DNA from: Cryphonectria parasitica EP155 | Lineage: Eukaryota > Ascomycota > Sordariomycetes > Diaporthales > Cryphonectriaceae | DNA: 64,000 nucleotides | Assembly (NCBI RefSeq): GCF_011745365.1 | Contig: NW_024468912.1 | Span: 3,348,001 to 3,412,000, forward strand | Direction of reading: 5' to 3' | Shown here: positions 12,801 to 23,437 of the stretch, piece by piece | Layout: the number at the start of each line of letters is the position of its first letter | How positions within the stretch are numbered: position 1 is the first letter of the stretch | Program-made: the position numbers and the translations under genes | Notes under the pieces: generated by a model | The model's database searches: none | The model's input: the letters and a program-made list of their open reading frames with translations, nothing else | What the model was told of the DNA's origin: nothing

Positions 12801-14260
12801 ACTCAACCAATGAAAGCATGTTTGTGTAAGGGAACTCCGCCCGAAGTTATGGAGAGCCGTCGGTGCAAAGGGATCGACAGACAATCTAACGTCAAAGAGT
12901 GCGCCGTCCGTCCTGCATGCTGATGTAAAATCTTCATTAATTCAACTCGTTGCGTGCAGAGAGCGGGTTGATTAGTCAATTTGAGGAGATCTTCACATCC
13001 ATGATATTCTCCTAATCATCGTCCCCTGCTTGTGTGTTGGATGATGTTTAGTCTTCACCCCATAGTGCAGAATGCTGCCAAAGCCCAGGATGCCAGTCAG
13101 TGCCGTGGATTCTTCTTGATAGAGACTTTGATCAAGTTATGTTTTGTCGGTATGCTTCCATTGCATACTCAGATCAGTAAATTGGACAGGTCTTGACAAA
13201 GTCACACAAGAAACTGACAATGATAACGGGGTAAACGAAAACCATGAGCACTTGAGACGTTTCCATATGCATTCGAGTTTTTTTTATTCTCATTAGTTGT
13301 CCTGCTAGGAAAAGACTTGATATTCTCTTTCTTCTTGTCTCCCTTTTGTTCTTTGTGTATACATGGAATATTGAGAATTGCGGTGAACAAACCCACACGC
13401 ACAATAAGAATAGTCTACAATTCACTCCTCTTTCGTAAAGCTCACTACAGCACGTTATGTCTATACTAATTAGAACCTCTATACAAAGTCTAATCAAAAG
13501 GCTTAAACCTCGAGCAAATCCAAACCTTCTTCATCATTCAGAATATGTCATTTGTCTATTGTTGAGTGTGGTCCTATAAGCTAACTACGTATTGGTGACT
13601 CTCCCCAGTCTTTCCCAGCAAATGATTTCTTTTCAAACAACCGACGACCATGTGGACCGACTGAATTGCGTACTCAAGTAGGCACTCGGGCATGACATGA
13701 CGAACGCGACGAAAGGCCTCCGTCCCCCTCCTCCTTCGGCTTGTGCCTTTCTCTCCTTCTCTGCCTTGGCCTTTCCTTTTTGGTAATTTCCACCTGCAGC
13801 CTCCGGACCTCACCCGATCTTTTGAGTAGACTAAAGAAAAGCGAATTGTTGCTTCTAGGCCGAAGAGAAGAAAAAGGAAAAAAGAGGTTGTCTTCTTTAT
13901 CCTCCTCCAACACGCTGCATTTGTTTGCCTAGCCTTTTCTTTTATCTGAAAGTGGCTCTCCAGCTGGCGACTTCACGCCGGGTGCCCCTCCTCTCTATGT
14001 GGTATCATACAAATGAAGCAGGGGGGAAATGTAGTAGGTCGGCGTACGCGCTCATGTGCTTGTGGAGACGACTCCGTTTCCCCCTTTGCCGCGCCGTCAC
14101 CACCCCATCATCACTCTCATCTCTCATCACAACACGCTCACAGCCCGTAGAGATCCCAGCCGTCTAGGTCTTGCGTGGGCTTGTCATGACCGCCAGGCTT
14201 CTGGAGACCAGTCGCTGTGTGAGATGATGGGGCATATTCGTTTCGGAACTCTTCCCTAAG
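12801..14260. other. Gene-poor block, part 3: AT-rich segment and crm1 3' flank
   Basis: About 12900-13560 is clearly more AT-rich than the flanking DNA and has few simple repeats. No coding gene is supported; short minus-strand frames (for example 13174-13497) have no recognisable features. The last few hundred bases before 14261 are expected to hold the 3' untranslated region and polyadenylation signals of crm1, which ends here on the minus strand. A composition shift of this kind could mark an older insertion or simply an AT-rich intergenic segment. Confidence 0.5.
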
Positions 14261-17200
14261 TCACAGCTCATCGTCATCATTCTCCAGCTCTGATGGCTTC
14301 ATCAGACCGCCAACCTTGGATCTCCGGTCGAGATCCGCCTGCTGCTTCGCCGCGTCCTCCTTCTCCTTCTCCACCTGGAAGAGCTCCGCATTGTCGCCAG
14401 CAAATTCCTTCAGCGAGATCAAGAAGTCACGCAGGTGTAGCCGGAACTTGTCGGCCTGTGCATTGAGCGTGAACAGACCCTCGACAAACACAACGACTTG
14501 TGCACTGTGGGTAGCGTGACGCGTTAGCTAGTGTTGAGAGGACAGCATCATTCAGACAGAAAGAAACTTACGGCTGAAGGTTGGTGAAAGCATTCTGCAG
14601 CAGGCTGCCCACGAAATTGCCGAGAAACTCTCGGTTCGAGGTACCCGCCTGGGCCTGGTCTGCCTGATAGATGGGGCCCTGAATCTTGGCCTCATTTGCA
14701 TCAGCTGGGTCGACGAAATACATCATGCGCATGAGCAGCATCGACTGCGTCTTGAAGCCGGCCTTGTGATCCTGATCCGTCAGGACAAAGAAGACATCCT
14801 GCAGGATGGGTATGAAGAACTGGTTGAAGAACGCATTTGACGTTGACACGTCCGTCTTCTCTGCAATGTTGACGATGAGCTCAAGGCACATGTTGAGGCC
14901 GGCGGCTTCCACGTCTCGGTTGTCGTGCTTGCTAGCCCACAGGCAGGAATCGATGACGAATTTGAATTGCCGGTTATCAAGCTTGAGGAGCGCCGGGAAG
15001 CAGTGCAGGTTGATGGCTCGCAGGAGGTTGAAGAACTCGACTCTGTGTTCTGGGAACTCGGAGAAGTCCTTGTTGATCATTTCCAGCGTGCACTCAAACA
15101 CGTTCTCCATGATGATTGGGACCTGGTCCTCCATCAGAGCCGAGAGTTTTGAGATCACGGCAGTCATGGCCCGCAGCACCTCGGCGTCGCGCGCACCGGC
15201 GACGTTACGGTTGTAGTCCACGAGAACGGAGTCCAGCAGCGGTGGGACCATCTGCGCCCGCACGGCGGCAAGGTCCTCCGATTTCTCGACATAAGTCTCG
15301 ATGAGCTTGAGGATCTCTTTCTTGATCGTCCGCAGACCTCGGACCTTGGGCATCTTGGTCGCTATCTCGCCCTCCCTGGCCACGGCTTCCGAGATCAGCT
15401 GACTGGTGGCCCTGTACATCTGCAGCATGTCGTGGTAGATGCGGCCAATCTGCGGATAAAAGTATGGCCCGACCGAAGAGCAGGCCGACACGTTCGTCTT
15501 CATAATGTTCCCGATAATCTTGATCGTATCTGCATCCTGCAAAATCGTCGGGTTCATCGTAGCCTGCTTGATGATCTCGTCCCATGCGGCGTTGGGGTGC
15601 TGCATCAGTTCTGCCAGGAGCCGTTCCTGCTGGCTCTTGTTGCCCTGCGCTGCCACCATGTAACCGCAAGCCTCGTAGAATGTGTGAACTTGCTGAGGAG
15701 TGAGATCGTTTGTGATCTTGGGTAGATTCCTAACGATCTCCTCGATGAACGGCTCGTGCTCGCTCGGCTGGAGAGCGACAAAGTGGCGTTTGCACGATTT
15801 GGCGATCTTGATGAACGTGTCGCATGCCATATCCTGGACACCTAAAGGTGGGGAATGTCAGCATAGCCATTCTGATGGAGCAAAGCAGCGGAAAAAGAAT
15901 GACTGGACTGTACCTTCGTGCGACTCGTGCATGAACTCGAATAACTTGTTCACAACCGTCTTAAGGAATTTCCAGTGCGCCTTCAGGAACCGAGGATATT
16001 GGCCGACGATGTACATGATGTTACTGGCTACAACAGCTTTGTTGTCCTTGCCACGCTTCATCTCTGTAAGGCCCAGAAGATCTTTGATAACGGTCACCAG
16101 AAACCGCTTCTCGGTCTCTTCATTCATAGCCAGAGAAATGGATCCGATAGCCCAGCAAAGGACGTTGCAATTATGCCAAGACCACTCTGAGCCGTCGACC
16201 TGCTTCGCGAGCTTGTCCGTCATAATATTCTCAGTGTCGACGACGTCCAGATGGGTGAGGTAGACGAGACACTCTCGGATGGTCTTGTATAGCTGCACAG
16301 TATCGCTCTCCTTGACGAACTCTCGGACAATCTCTCCTTCGTCGTTTTCAACGATGAGCACCTCCTCGGGTCGGACCATCTTCTCAATCATGACGACTCG
16401 AAGGTTGGTAAGAATCTCTTGGTACTTGTGTTTCCGCAGAGGGTAGTTCGACAGGAGCGCGGGGTTTGGCGCACCTCCCTGCATGCTTCCCATGGCCAGC
16501 AGAGAATTCTCGCCGATAGGAAGGGACTGCATCTCCTCATAGAGCTCCTGAACCAGCTTGAGCCAGTAGTCAAGGCAAATCTTGAAAATCTCCCGATCAT
16601 CGATCTGCGAAATGCGAATCAGGTAGTAGTGGCCGTGCGTGAGGTAGTCTCGGTTCGGGAGATTCTCAATCAACTATGTGATGTCAGTAATCAGTGGCTG
16701 CTGGGCTGTGCAGTAGTAGTAGTAGGAGGAGGAGGAGGAGGAGGAGGAGGAGGAGGAGGTGGTGGTGGTGGTGGTGGTGGCGACTTACATTCAGATGCAT
16801 AGAGAAGAAATTGGTGAGAAACAGGGCCAAGTTTTGCACAAACTGCTGGTCTCGAGAGTTGCTCTGAGGATATGTCGACTTGAGATCCATCTGGATAGGA
16901 ATGATATTCGATATCGTGGTCAAGACCTCCGTAAACATCTTGACGAGCTGCTCGTCGTAGCTATTGCTGCCGGGCCCACCTGTCTGCAGTCCTCCGATCT
17001 CCGTCAGGCACTGAAGGGTGACGTTCCGGAACTCGGGCACCTCCAGAAAGCGCGTCCGCAGCAGCGAGATGAGGTTCGTTTCGAAGATATATCCCAGCGG
17101 AATCCAGTTGCAGAACCGCAGCAGCGTCTCAAGTGTCGCCTGGACAAGACTGGGCTGCGTGGCCGTGTTCAGGATCTCCTGGCACAGTTGGAAGATCTGG

Positions 17201-18050
17201 GAGAACTCGCTGCACATGGTCTGCTTCAGGTTGCGTGTCTTGGACGATGTCATCTGCTCGGCCGAGTAGTCGAAGACCTCCTCGGACAGGAGGCGGAGAA
17301 TGATCATGTTGTTCTCGCAGACGGACAGGCTCGAGTGGCAGGCTTGTACGATCTCGTTGATGAACGTCGGCCAGTTGTGCGGCCACTCCTGCTTGAGCAC
17401 TGAGATGAGAACCAGGTTCAGCTTGTTGAGCAGCGTGCGCTGGGATCGTAACGACTCCTCGGTACTGGAGCACTGCAGGATGAAGGCGACGATGAAGTTG
17501 CGGATGCCTGAAAGAGGGGAAGAAGGGGAGAATCGAAGTTAGCACAGACGAGACAGCGGGCGCGGAGGAATGCTGCTGCTCTTACCTTGACACTGATCCC
17601 GCGGGAGCACCTTCCATCTTGTCATAATGACATGATCGAGTACCTGAAGGGCGAGGTCTATGTAACTGGTCAGCCAAACGGCCCTCGCTCATGAAAGTCA
17701 TTGCGTCGTTGCGTGTGGAAGGCGGTAGAAGGGCACGTACATTTCGTCTGGGGGTAGGTGGCTTTGGCGAGGATGTCGTCCACCATGAGCCATGCGTCGG
17801 GATCTTCCTTGAACTGCGATCACGATTCTGTCAGCGGGATGTTGAGGATTGGCGTGAAGAGGGGCCGGCGCGCGCATGTTTACCTGGTTCAGGGCGGCCT
17901 GGGCAGCTTTTTGCTGTAGACAGGATAAGGTCGTCAGCAAAGATATGTCAACAAGGCTGTACTCCAGAGTCAAGACGGCTGTACCTGATCGCCCCGTCCC
18001 TCATAGAAGGCACGGACGGTCACATCCAGCTCCTCTATGGATATCGCCAT
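14261..18050 (-). CDS. crm1: CRM1 / exportin-1 (Xpo1), nuclear export receptor
   Basis: Karyopherin of the importin-beta family that exports leucine-rich-NES cargo, with Ran-GTP, through the nuclear pore. Exons read on the minus strand: 18050-17985, 17913-17884, 17813-17741, 17657-17586, 17507-16789, 16673-15914, 15841-14572, 14504-14261. They total 3234 nt, giving 1077 aa, the usual CRM1 length. The N-terminus ([22 protein letters not shown] region) and the central HEAT repeats with KRGKDNKA and [13 protein letters not shown] are unmistakable. The C-terminus ends in the acidic DDDEL. The residue equal to human Cys528, the leptomycin B target, is Thr (about Thr523, context LLGLTEMK). Intron 5 (16674-16788) holds an AGG/TGG trinucleotide array. 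Start chosen because it matches the family's N-terminus exactly; donors and acceptors are canonical. Confidence 0.97.
16712..16780. repeat. Trinucleotide microsatellite (AGT/AGG/TGG) in crm1 intron
   Basis: On the plus strand AGT units grade into AGG and then TGG units. The whole array sits in the intron between crm1 exons 5 and 6, so it is not translated, although an unspliced frame would read a run of His and Leu. Confidence 0.9.
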
Positions 18051-19080
18051 CGCGACGGGTGGGCGTGGAGGGCGTGAATAATTCTAGGCTGAATGTGCCG
18101 TTCTGCGGTGGTTCTTGTCGCGGTGGGGTAATCTGAACAAAAAACACGAGACGGACCACAGAGTAGATCTGGACCAGGCCTCTGTGACTGCGGTTGTTGT
18201 GGTTTTCTTTGCTTTCTTTTTTCTTCTTCTTTTCTTTGTCTTTTGGGTGGTGGTGGTGTTGGTATGGAAAGAGAGCTGCAAGAATGAGGAGAATGATCGA
18301 GATGCGAGTGGGCTGGGAGGCAGCGGCGCGGCGAGGTCGAAAGTGAAGGTTGAAGCTTTGCCTCCCGCGCGGGACCATACGGCAGGTCACTTCAGTTCAC
18401 ACTGCTAATAACCCAGGTGGCTCCACTCTGCCTACCCCGCTGTGGCCCCCGCAAGGTGCCAGCCTCAAAGTACTTTGCGCTTTCACGAGGCGATGCTAGG
18501 CCTGTACCCGCCTGCCCAGCAGCCTCTAGCAGGGTGCGCCCACGCCTGCTTTCAGTGCAGCTACGGGTACTGTGGTACTGCGGTACGTCACTGATAGCCT
18601 TTCGAGTCGCGTCTCGCCTTTTGTCAGCACTTATCAGGCGCGTGTCTCCGAAATGATTTCTCAGGACAGTGGGACTGATGATTAATTCACAGAGGCAACA
18701 TTGAACAGGGTATCGATCAGGTGATATGATAGCAAGCTCTTTGTTGAGAGCGGGCTCTGGTACAGAGTAGCAAGCTGTGTGCCTGTAAGCCTCTTGCACG
18801 TATGTCTCAGTAGCAACTACTAGATTTGTGGGAGGATTAGTTTGGCTGTGTCTTGGGACGGCTTTGAGCTTTTTTCGTGACAACTCTATCTATTTAGCAT
18901 AGACCAAACCTCTTTTTGTTTTGTTGTACATCGCATTTTCTCTACTCTTTTACTCGTCTGCTGGTAAAAAGAAAGAAAAAAGTGTGCTGGGCCTGCTTGG
19001 TGTAACAAGACCCCATCCAGATTCAGATAGCCTTTTGTCTCAACCAACCTCGCCCTTTCTACTTATGCATTACTATGCTC
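18051..19080. promoter_or_regulatory. crm1 upstream region and agx1 3' flank
   Basis: About 1 kb between the crm1 start (minus) and the agx1 stop (minus). The part next to crm1 has a T/C-rich tract at about 18205-18240 on the plus strand. No further gene is supported; a minus-strand frame of 163 codons (18392-18883) shows no domain features. Confidence 0.5.
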
Positions 19081-20455
19081 TCATGCCTTTTGATAGCCGC
19101 ATTCTGTCAGACCGTCTTCCAAGGCCTTGATGGCACGGTCGATATCACCTCTCTTGGGGTCCAACTGTGTCACAGGTCAGCCTTGATGCTCAAGAGGTAG
19201 GAGACGCTCTGAACTTACCACAGAGACACCCATGTGTCCAAAACGGATATACTTGGGCGCAATCTCCTTGTGAATGCCTCCGGCAAAGACGACATTCTTC
19301 TTGGCGAGCGAAGGCAGGATATCTGTTGCCTTCACATTCTCGGGCAGATAGATGGCAGTCATAGTGTGGGCCTGGTCCTCTGGGTTAGAGGCGACCTGCT
19401 TGAGGCCCAGTGCCGTCACAGCCTTCTTGATCCTGTCTGAGACTTCGGCGTGCTTGGCAAAGCGTTCCGAGATGGGGGCTGCCAGGATCTGCTGAAGAGC
19501 CGTCTCCAGGGCGTGGATCAGCTGCGGGGATGGCGTGGCAAAGTACGAGGGTTTCTTTGCCTCATAGTTCTTCATGACTTTGTGAGCGTTAGCCGGGTCT
19601 CTCACAAGCATCCAAAGAATTCCCGATTGCGGAGGTTTCAAAGCTTACTGGGTCTCCAGTTATTCATTGAGGCAAAGTAGGCCGTGATGGGTGCCTTGCG
19701 CTGCTCCAGCACCTGCATGGCACGACCGCTGAACATGGAGATGGAGAGCCCGGCGGGGACACCGATGGCTTTCTGTGAGGCCGACACGACGCCATCGATT
19801 TTCCAGTTGTCGAACTCGATGTTCTCTCCGGCTACAGAGCAGACACCGTCGACAATGAGCAGAGTCTCGGGGGAAACCTTCTGGACCAGAGCAGAGAGCT
19901 GCTCGATCTCACTCAGCACGCCCGTGGAGGTGTCGACGTGCGTGACTGTGATGACCTTGTACTTCTTCTCCTTCAGGGCCTTCTCGATCTCTGGGAGCTG
20001 GGGCCTCGAGCCAACGGGGGCCTTGAGCTGGGTGACATTCGCACCGTAGGCCCTGAAGCAGTCGGCGAACGAGTCGCCAAAGTAGCCAGTAGTGAGGACC
20101 AGAACCTCCTCGCTAGGCTCGACCAGGTTGGCGGCGACGAGGTCCCAGCCGAGCGTGCCGGAGCCAGAGATGACAAAGGGCTGAGAAGCCGGGTCTGTCG
20201 TCTGGAAGAGCTTCCGAAGCATCGACAGGGTGTCGCCAAAGGTGGAAACAAACCCAGGGCCGACATGGCTCTCGCTAGATGGGTGGTGATGACGGTCAGC
20301 CACACACACACACACATCCACACACAAACGAAATCTCAGTCATTTGGCTCGCTATCTTGCTCTCACCTGTAGTGGCTCATGGACTGCAGCACGGCATCAT
20401 CAAACTCGATGGGCCCTGGGATGAGCAGTGTTGGGTGTTCTGGCTGGGAAGACAT
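19081..20455 (-). CDS. agx1: Alanine-glyoxylate / serine-pyruvate aminotransferase (class V, PLP)
   Basis: PLP-dependent class V aminotransferase that converts glyoxylate and alanine to glycine and pyruvate. Exons: 20455-20367, 20274-19649, 19577-19219, 19164-19081 (1158 nt, 385 aa), all with GT/AG borders and a CTAAC branch point in intron 2. The family N-terminus LIPGPIEF follows the start; the PLP-binding Lys is about residue 198 (SASQKAIG) and the cofactor Asp about 172 (VDGVCS). The last exon ends ECGYQKA, which is not a PTS1 peroxisome signal. The frame is open upstream to another ATG at 20635, adding 60 residues that are Arg/Ser/Thr-rich and contain RRLSTSAA, a typical fungal mitochondrial presequence cleavage context. 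The annotated start is the conserved one; the upstream start would give a 445-aa mitochondrial form. Confidence 0.93.
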
Positions 20456-20635
20456 GGTGTTGGCTAGGTCTAGTGCTGCGCTTGTGGAGAGCCTGCGATG
20501 TTGTTGAAGGGGTGTCAGGCCTGCTGGCTGGGTCGGAGAGTGTGAGGAGGTATTATATGAACTGCTGGTTGTTGATCTGCTGCCGGCGAGGTGCTGAGAG
20601 ATCAGAGATAACCGGCCAGGAGCGCGGGGTATCAT
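20456..20635 (-). other. Putative alternative mitochondrial presequence of agx1
   Basis: This segment is in frame with agx1 exon 1 and has no stop from the ATG at 20635. The 60 encoded residues start MIPRAPGRLSLI, are rich in Arg, Ser and Thr, have almost no acidic residues, and contain HRRLSTSAAL shortly before the conserved start. That composition fits a matrix-targeting presequence. Whether transcripts begin far enough upstream to include it is not visible. Confidence 0.5.
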
Positions 20636-21793
20636 GACCGGAAGTCTAGTCTGCAGCAGCGGTAGTGGCCGACACCGGTACATTGAGCAGCCTACCTCCC
20701 CTCTTTCCCGCACTACAAGTTTGCTGGTTCGCTGGAGTACTCTCGGGAGGGTGATGAGCTGTCGAGTAAAGGACGGGAGATTCTCGGCTTCTGGTCTGAT
20801 GGGCCGGACTGCAATTGGCCAATTGAAGGATGATCGGTGTGGTTTCCCGACACAGAGAGAGAGGTAATTCGTACTATCAAAAGTAAAAGTAGTGGGCAAT
20901 TGAGCAGTGCGAGCAGTGCACAGCTGACCTTGTGTGCAGTGAGCTGTCCTTCAACCTTGTATGCCTGTGTCTTTGTGTGTCTGAAGTGGACCTTGACTAA
21001 TGACTCTCACTAAATTGACCGTCTCCGGCACTGGGAGGCCCGGCGTTGACTCGGAGTGTCATGGAGAAGGAGCAATACTGTTCAGCGGATTGTTCTGTGG
21101 TTATCTGAGCCGCCTTCGCAAGATAAGCAGGCCAATTGTATTTTGAGAGATACTATGTCGTTGAAGACCTCCAATCCTAGCCTCAAGTCAATTCCTAGCA
21201 TACCTTAGTATTCAGCACGAGATTTCTCCTCTTTGCTGGTAATGATTATCTGCTCATATATGTATAGGTGGTTACAGAGCATCCCGCTCTTAGGCCACTA
21301 CACGCTGCATTGTACTTTACATGGTACAAATTACATGCGACTCTATACACTATCGCCCTAAGACTACTACGAAGTAGGCGGGCACGGGGCGGTGCTGGGG
21401 ATGACGGTCTTATCCACTGCGGCAGGGCCAGAGAGCTAGCTACCCCAGCAGCAGCGCAGAGCGGCGCCAACCCACTGGGACGGCCCTCACCACTCAAACA
21501 GTCACCTCCACCACGACGTACACTCACTGGACGCCTGCCAATCAATACTGAAAGAAAGGAAGAGAGAAAGAAAGATAGGATCCAAATAGGATATCATTCA
21601 AGCTCCAGGTCTGTAGGGAGAGGACACACAAGTTCCACACGGGCACCCACCAGGGTCTCCTGCGAATTTGCGGTGCATCGTCATCCTCCTCCAGCTCTCG
21701 AGACAGAACGACGCCGCCTGCGGACAGGCTCGTGCGCACACCACAATACGTCCTCCTGCCTCAGAGAGCTAGAGTTCGACCTCACTTCCCATC
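20636..21793. promoter_or_regulatory. Divergent upstream region of agx1 and vps29
   Basis: About 1.2 kb separating two divergently transcribed genes, agx1 (minus) and vps29 (plus). No coding gene is supported. A plus-strand frame from 21268 overlaps the vps29 start in another frame and looks spurious. No specific binding site could be assigned with confidence. Confidence 0.5.
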
Positions 21794-22387
21794 ATGGCAT
21801 TTCTCATCCTCGTGATAGGGGACCTCCACATCCCCGACCGGGCTCTGGACATTCCACCAAAGGTATATATCCCCATTGCCTCTCCCGATGCTTGCCCAAT
21901 TCCCAGGCAGCACACGATGGGCAGCATCGCTGACAAGGAGACCTCACCACACAGTTCAAGAAGCTCCTCGCCCCAGGAAAAATATCCCAGACCCTTTGTC
22001 TAGGCAACCTCACCGACCGCGCCACCTACGAGTACCTGCGCTCCGTCTCCCCGGACCTCAAGATCGTCAAGGGCCGCTTCGACGTCGAGGCCACCTCTCT
22101 TCCTCTGACTCAGGTCGTCGCCCACGGCTCCCTGCGCGTCGGTTTCCTCGAGGGTTTCACCCTTGTTTCCGCCGAGCCCGACTTGCTGCTGGCCGAGGCC
22201 AACCGCCTCGACGTCGATGTCCTCTGCTGGGGTGGCACCCACCGCTTCGAGTGCTTCGAATACATGGACAAGTTCTTTGTCAACCCAGGCAGCGCCACCG
22301 GCGCCTTCTCTACCGGCTGGGGCACCGCTGAGGGTGAGGACGGCGAGGTCGTCCCGAGCTTCTGTCTCATGGATGTAGGTTGATGTC

Positions 22388-22418
<31 letters not shown>

Positions 22419-22618
22419 GTAAACTTGTCCGAGAAACGCGCTCGGGCTACGTAGTATAATTTTCTGTGTGCTGACATTGCATACCTACACAGGTACAAGG
22501 CATATCGCTCACGCTGTATGTCTACCAGCTGAGAAAAGATGCGAACGGCGCAGACACCGTCGCGGTCGAGAAGGTCACATATACCAAACCCGTGGAGTCG
22601 ACGGGACCATCGTCATGA
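21794..22618 (+). CDS. vps29: VPS29, retromer subunit
   Basis: Metallophosphoesterase-fold scaffold subunit of the retromer cargo complex (with Vps26 and Vps35), which recycles receptors from endosomes to the Golgi. Exons: 21794-21862, 21955-22374, 22493-22618 (615 nt, 204 aa). Visible family landmarks are the N-terminal MAFLILVIGDLHIPDRA, then CLGNLTDRATYEYL, VKGRFDVEA, VVAHGSLRVGF, CWGGTHRFECFEYM and FVNPGSATGAF. The C-terminal exon gives the beta strands LTLYVYQLRKD ending VESTGPSS. Introns begin GTATAT and GTAGGT; intron 2 includes a TC repeat (22389-22412). The gene is head to head with agx1 and tail to tail with the shugoshin gene. Confidence 0.96.
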
Positions 22619-23437
22619 TAGAAGCGTTTAGCGAACGCTACGCAAAGAAATACTAGAGGAGGGGACCATAAAGAATGAAAATGCATGCTCGTCTAGGCTG
22701 TTGATGTAGGAACACGGGCGAGTAATGGCTCAAGGGTTTTGCACCGGCAGGGAAGGTGTGCAGGAGAGAAGGCGGTCTCCTGACAAAAGTCAGACTCATC
22801 TATCAGCAAGTGGCTGCGCGATGACATTCACAGAGATTTAATGCGGTTGGAGCAGAATAGACCCAGAGACGACTTTGCAAGACGACGGGGGGAAGAGTAG
22901 GGCTTGTGAAGTATGATGCGTGGTGGTCTCCGTTGTGACCTAGGCACCGGAACAGTGTATGTGAGAGAGAAAAGAGAGCCAAAGTCATGCACTACGTAGA
23001 CATATATGCAGAGACGTATCCCACAAGTCGCTGGGCATAGTGTCGCATAGTCACAGCGAATGCCAACGGCGATCCATTGCCTCGCCATCTACGATGGAAA
23101 CTTTTGCCTGGTGCAGGCAATTCCTCAGGGAAGGCTCATCATGAGTTCGAGCACCGAATGGCAATCAGTGACAATGAATGATGCTAGTTCAGGAGATCAT
23201 TGTATACTTCATTAAATTAAGATTTTGATGTCCAATCGCTTTCTTCATGCAAAAGTAGAACATCGCTGTATTCGACCGTATCCCATCCTTTTCTTTCCTT
23301 CTGCGCCTTGACTTTTCATCAGCAATGCGTGAGTGTCACATGCCGCATACCCTCAGCCGCTGTTCGACGATCCAAGATTACCATGTCCCACCAGCCTCCT
23401 TGACTTGTACGAGACCTTCATGACAAGCTCTTTCCCG
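22619..23437. other. Convergent 3' region between vps29 and sgo1
   Basis: About 820 bases between the vps29 stop (plus) and the sgo1 stop (minus). It should contain both 3' untranslated regions. No coding or RNA gene was recognised. Confidence 0.5.

Noticed and set aside
16759..17403. 214-codon plus-strand frame
   Set aside because: Antisense of crm1 exon 5, which has strong family identity on the minus strand.
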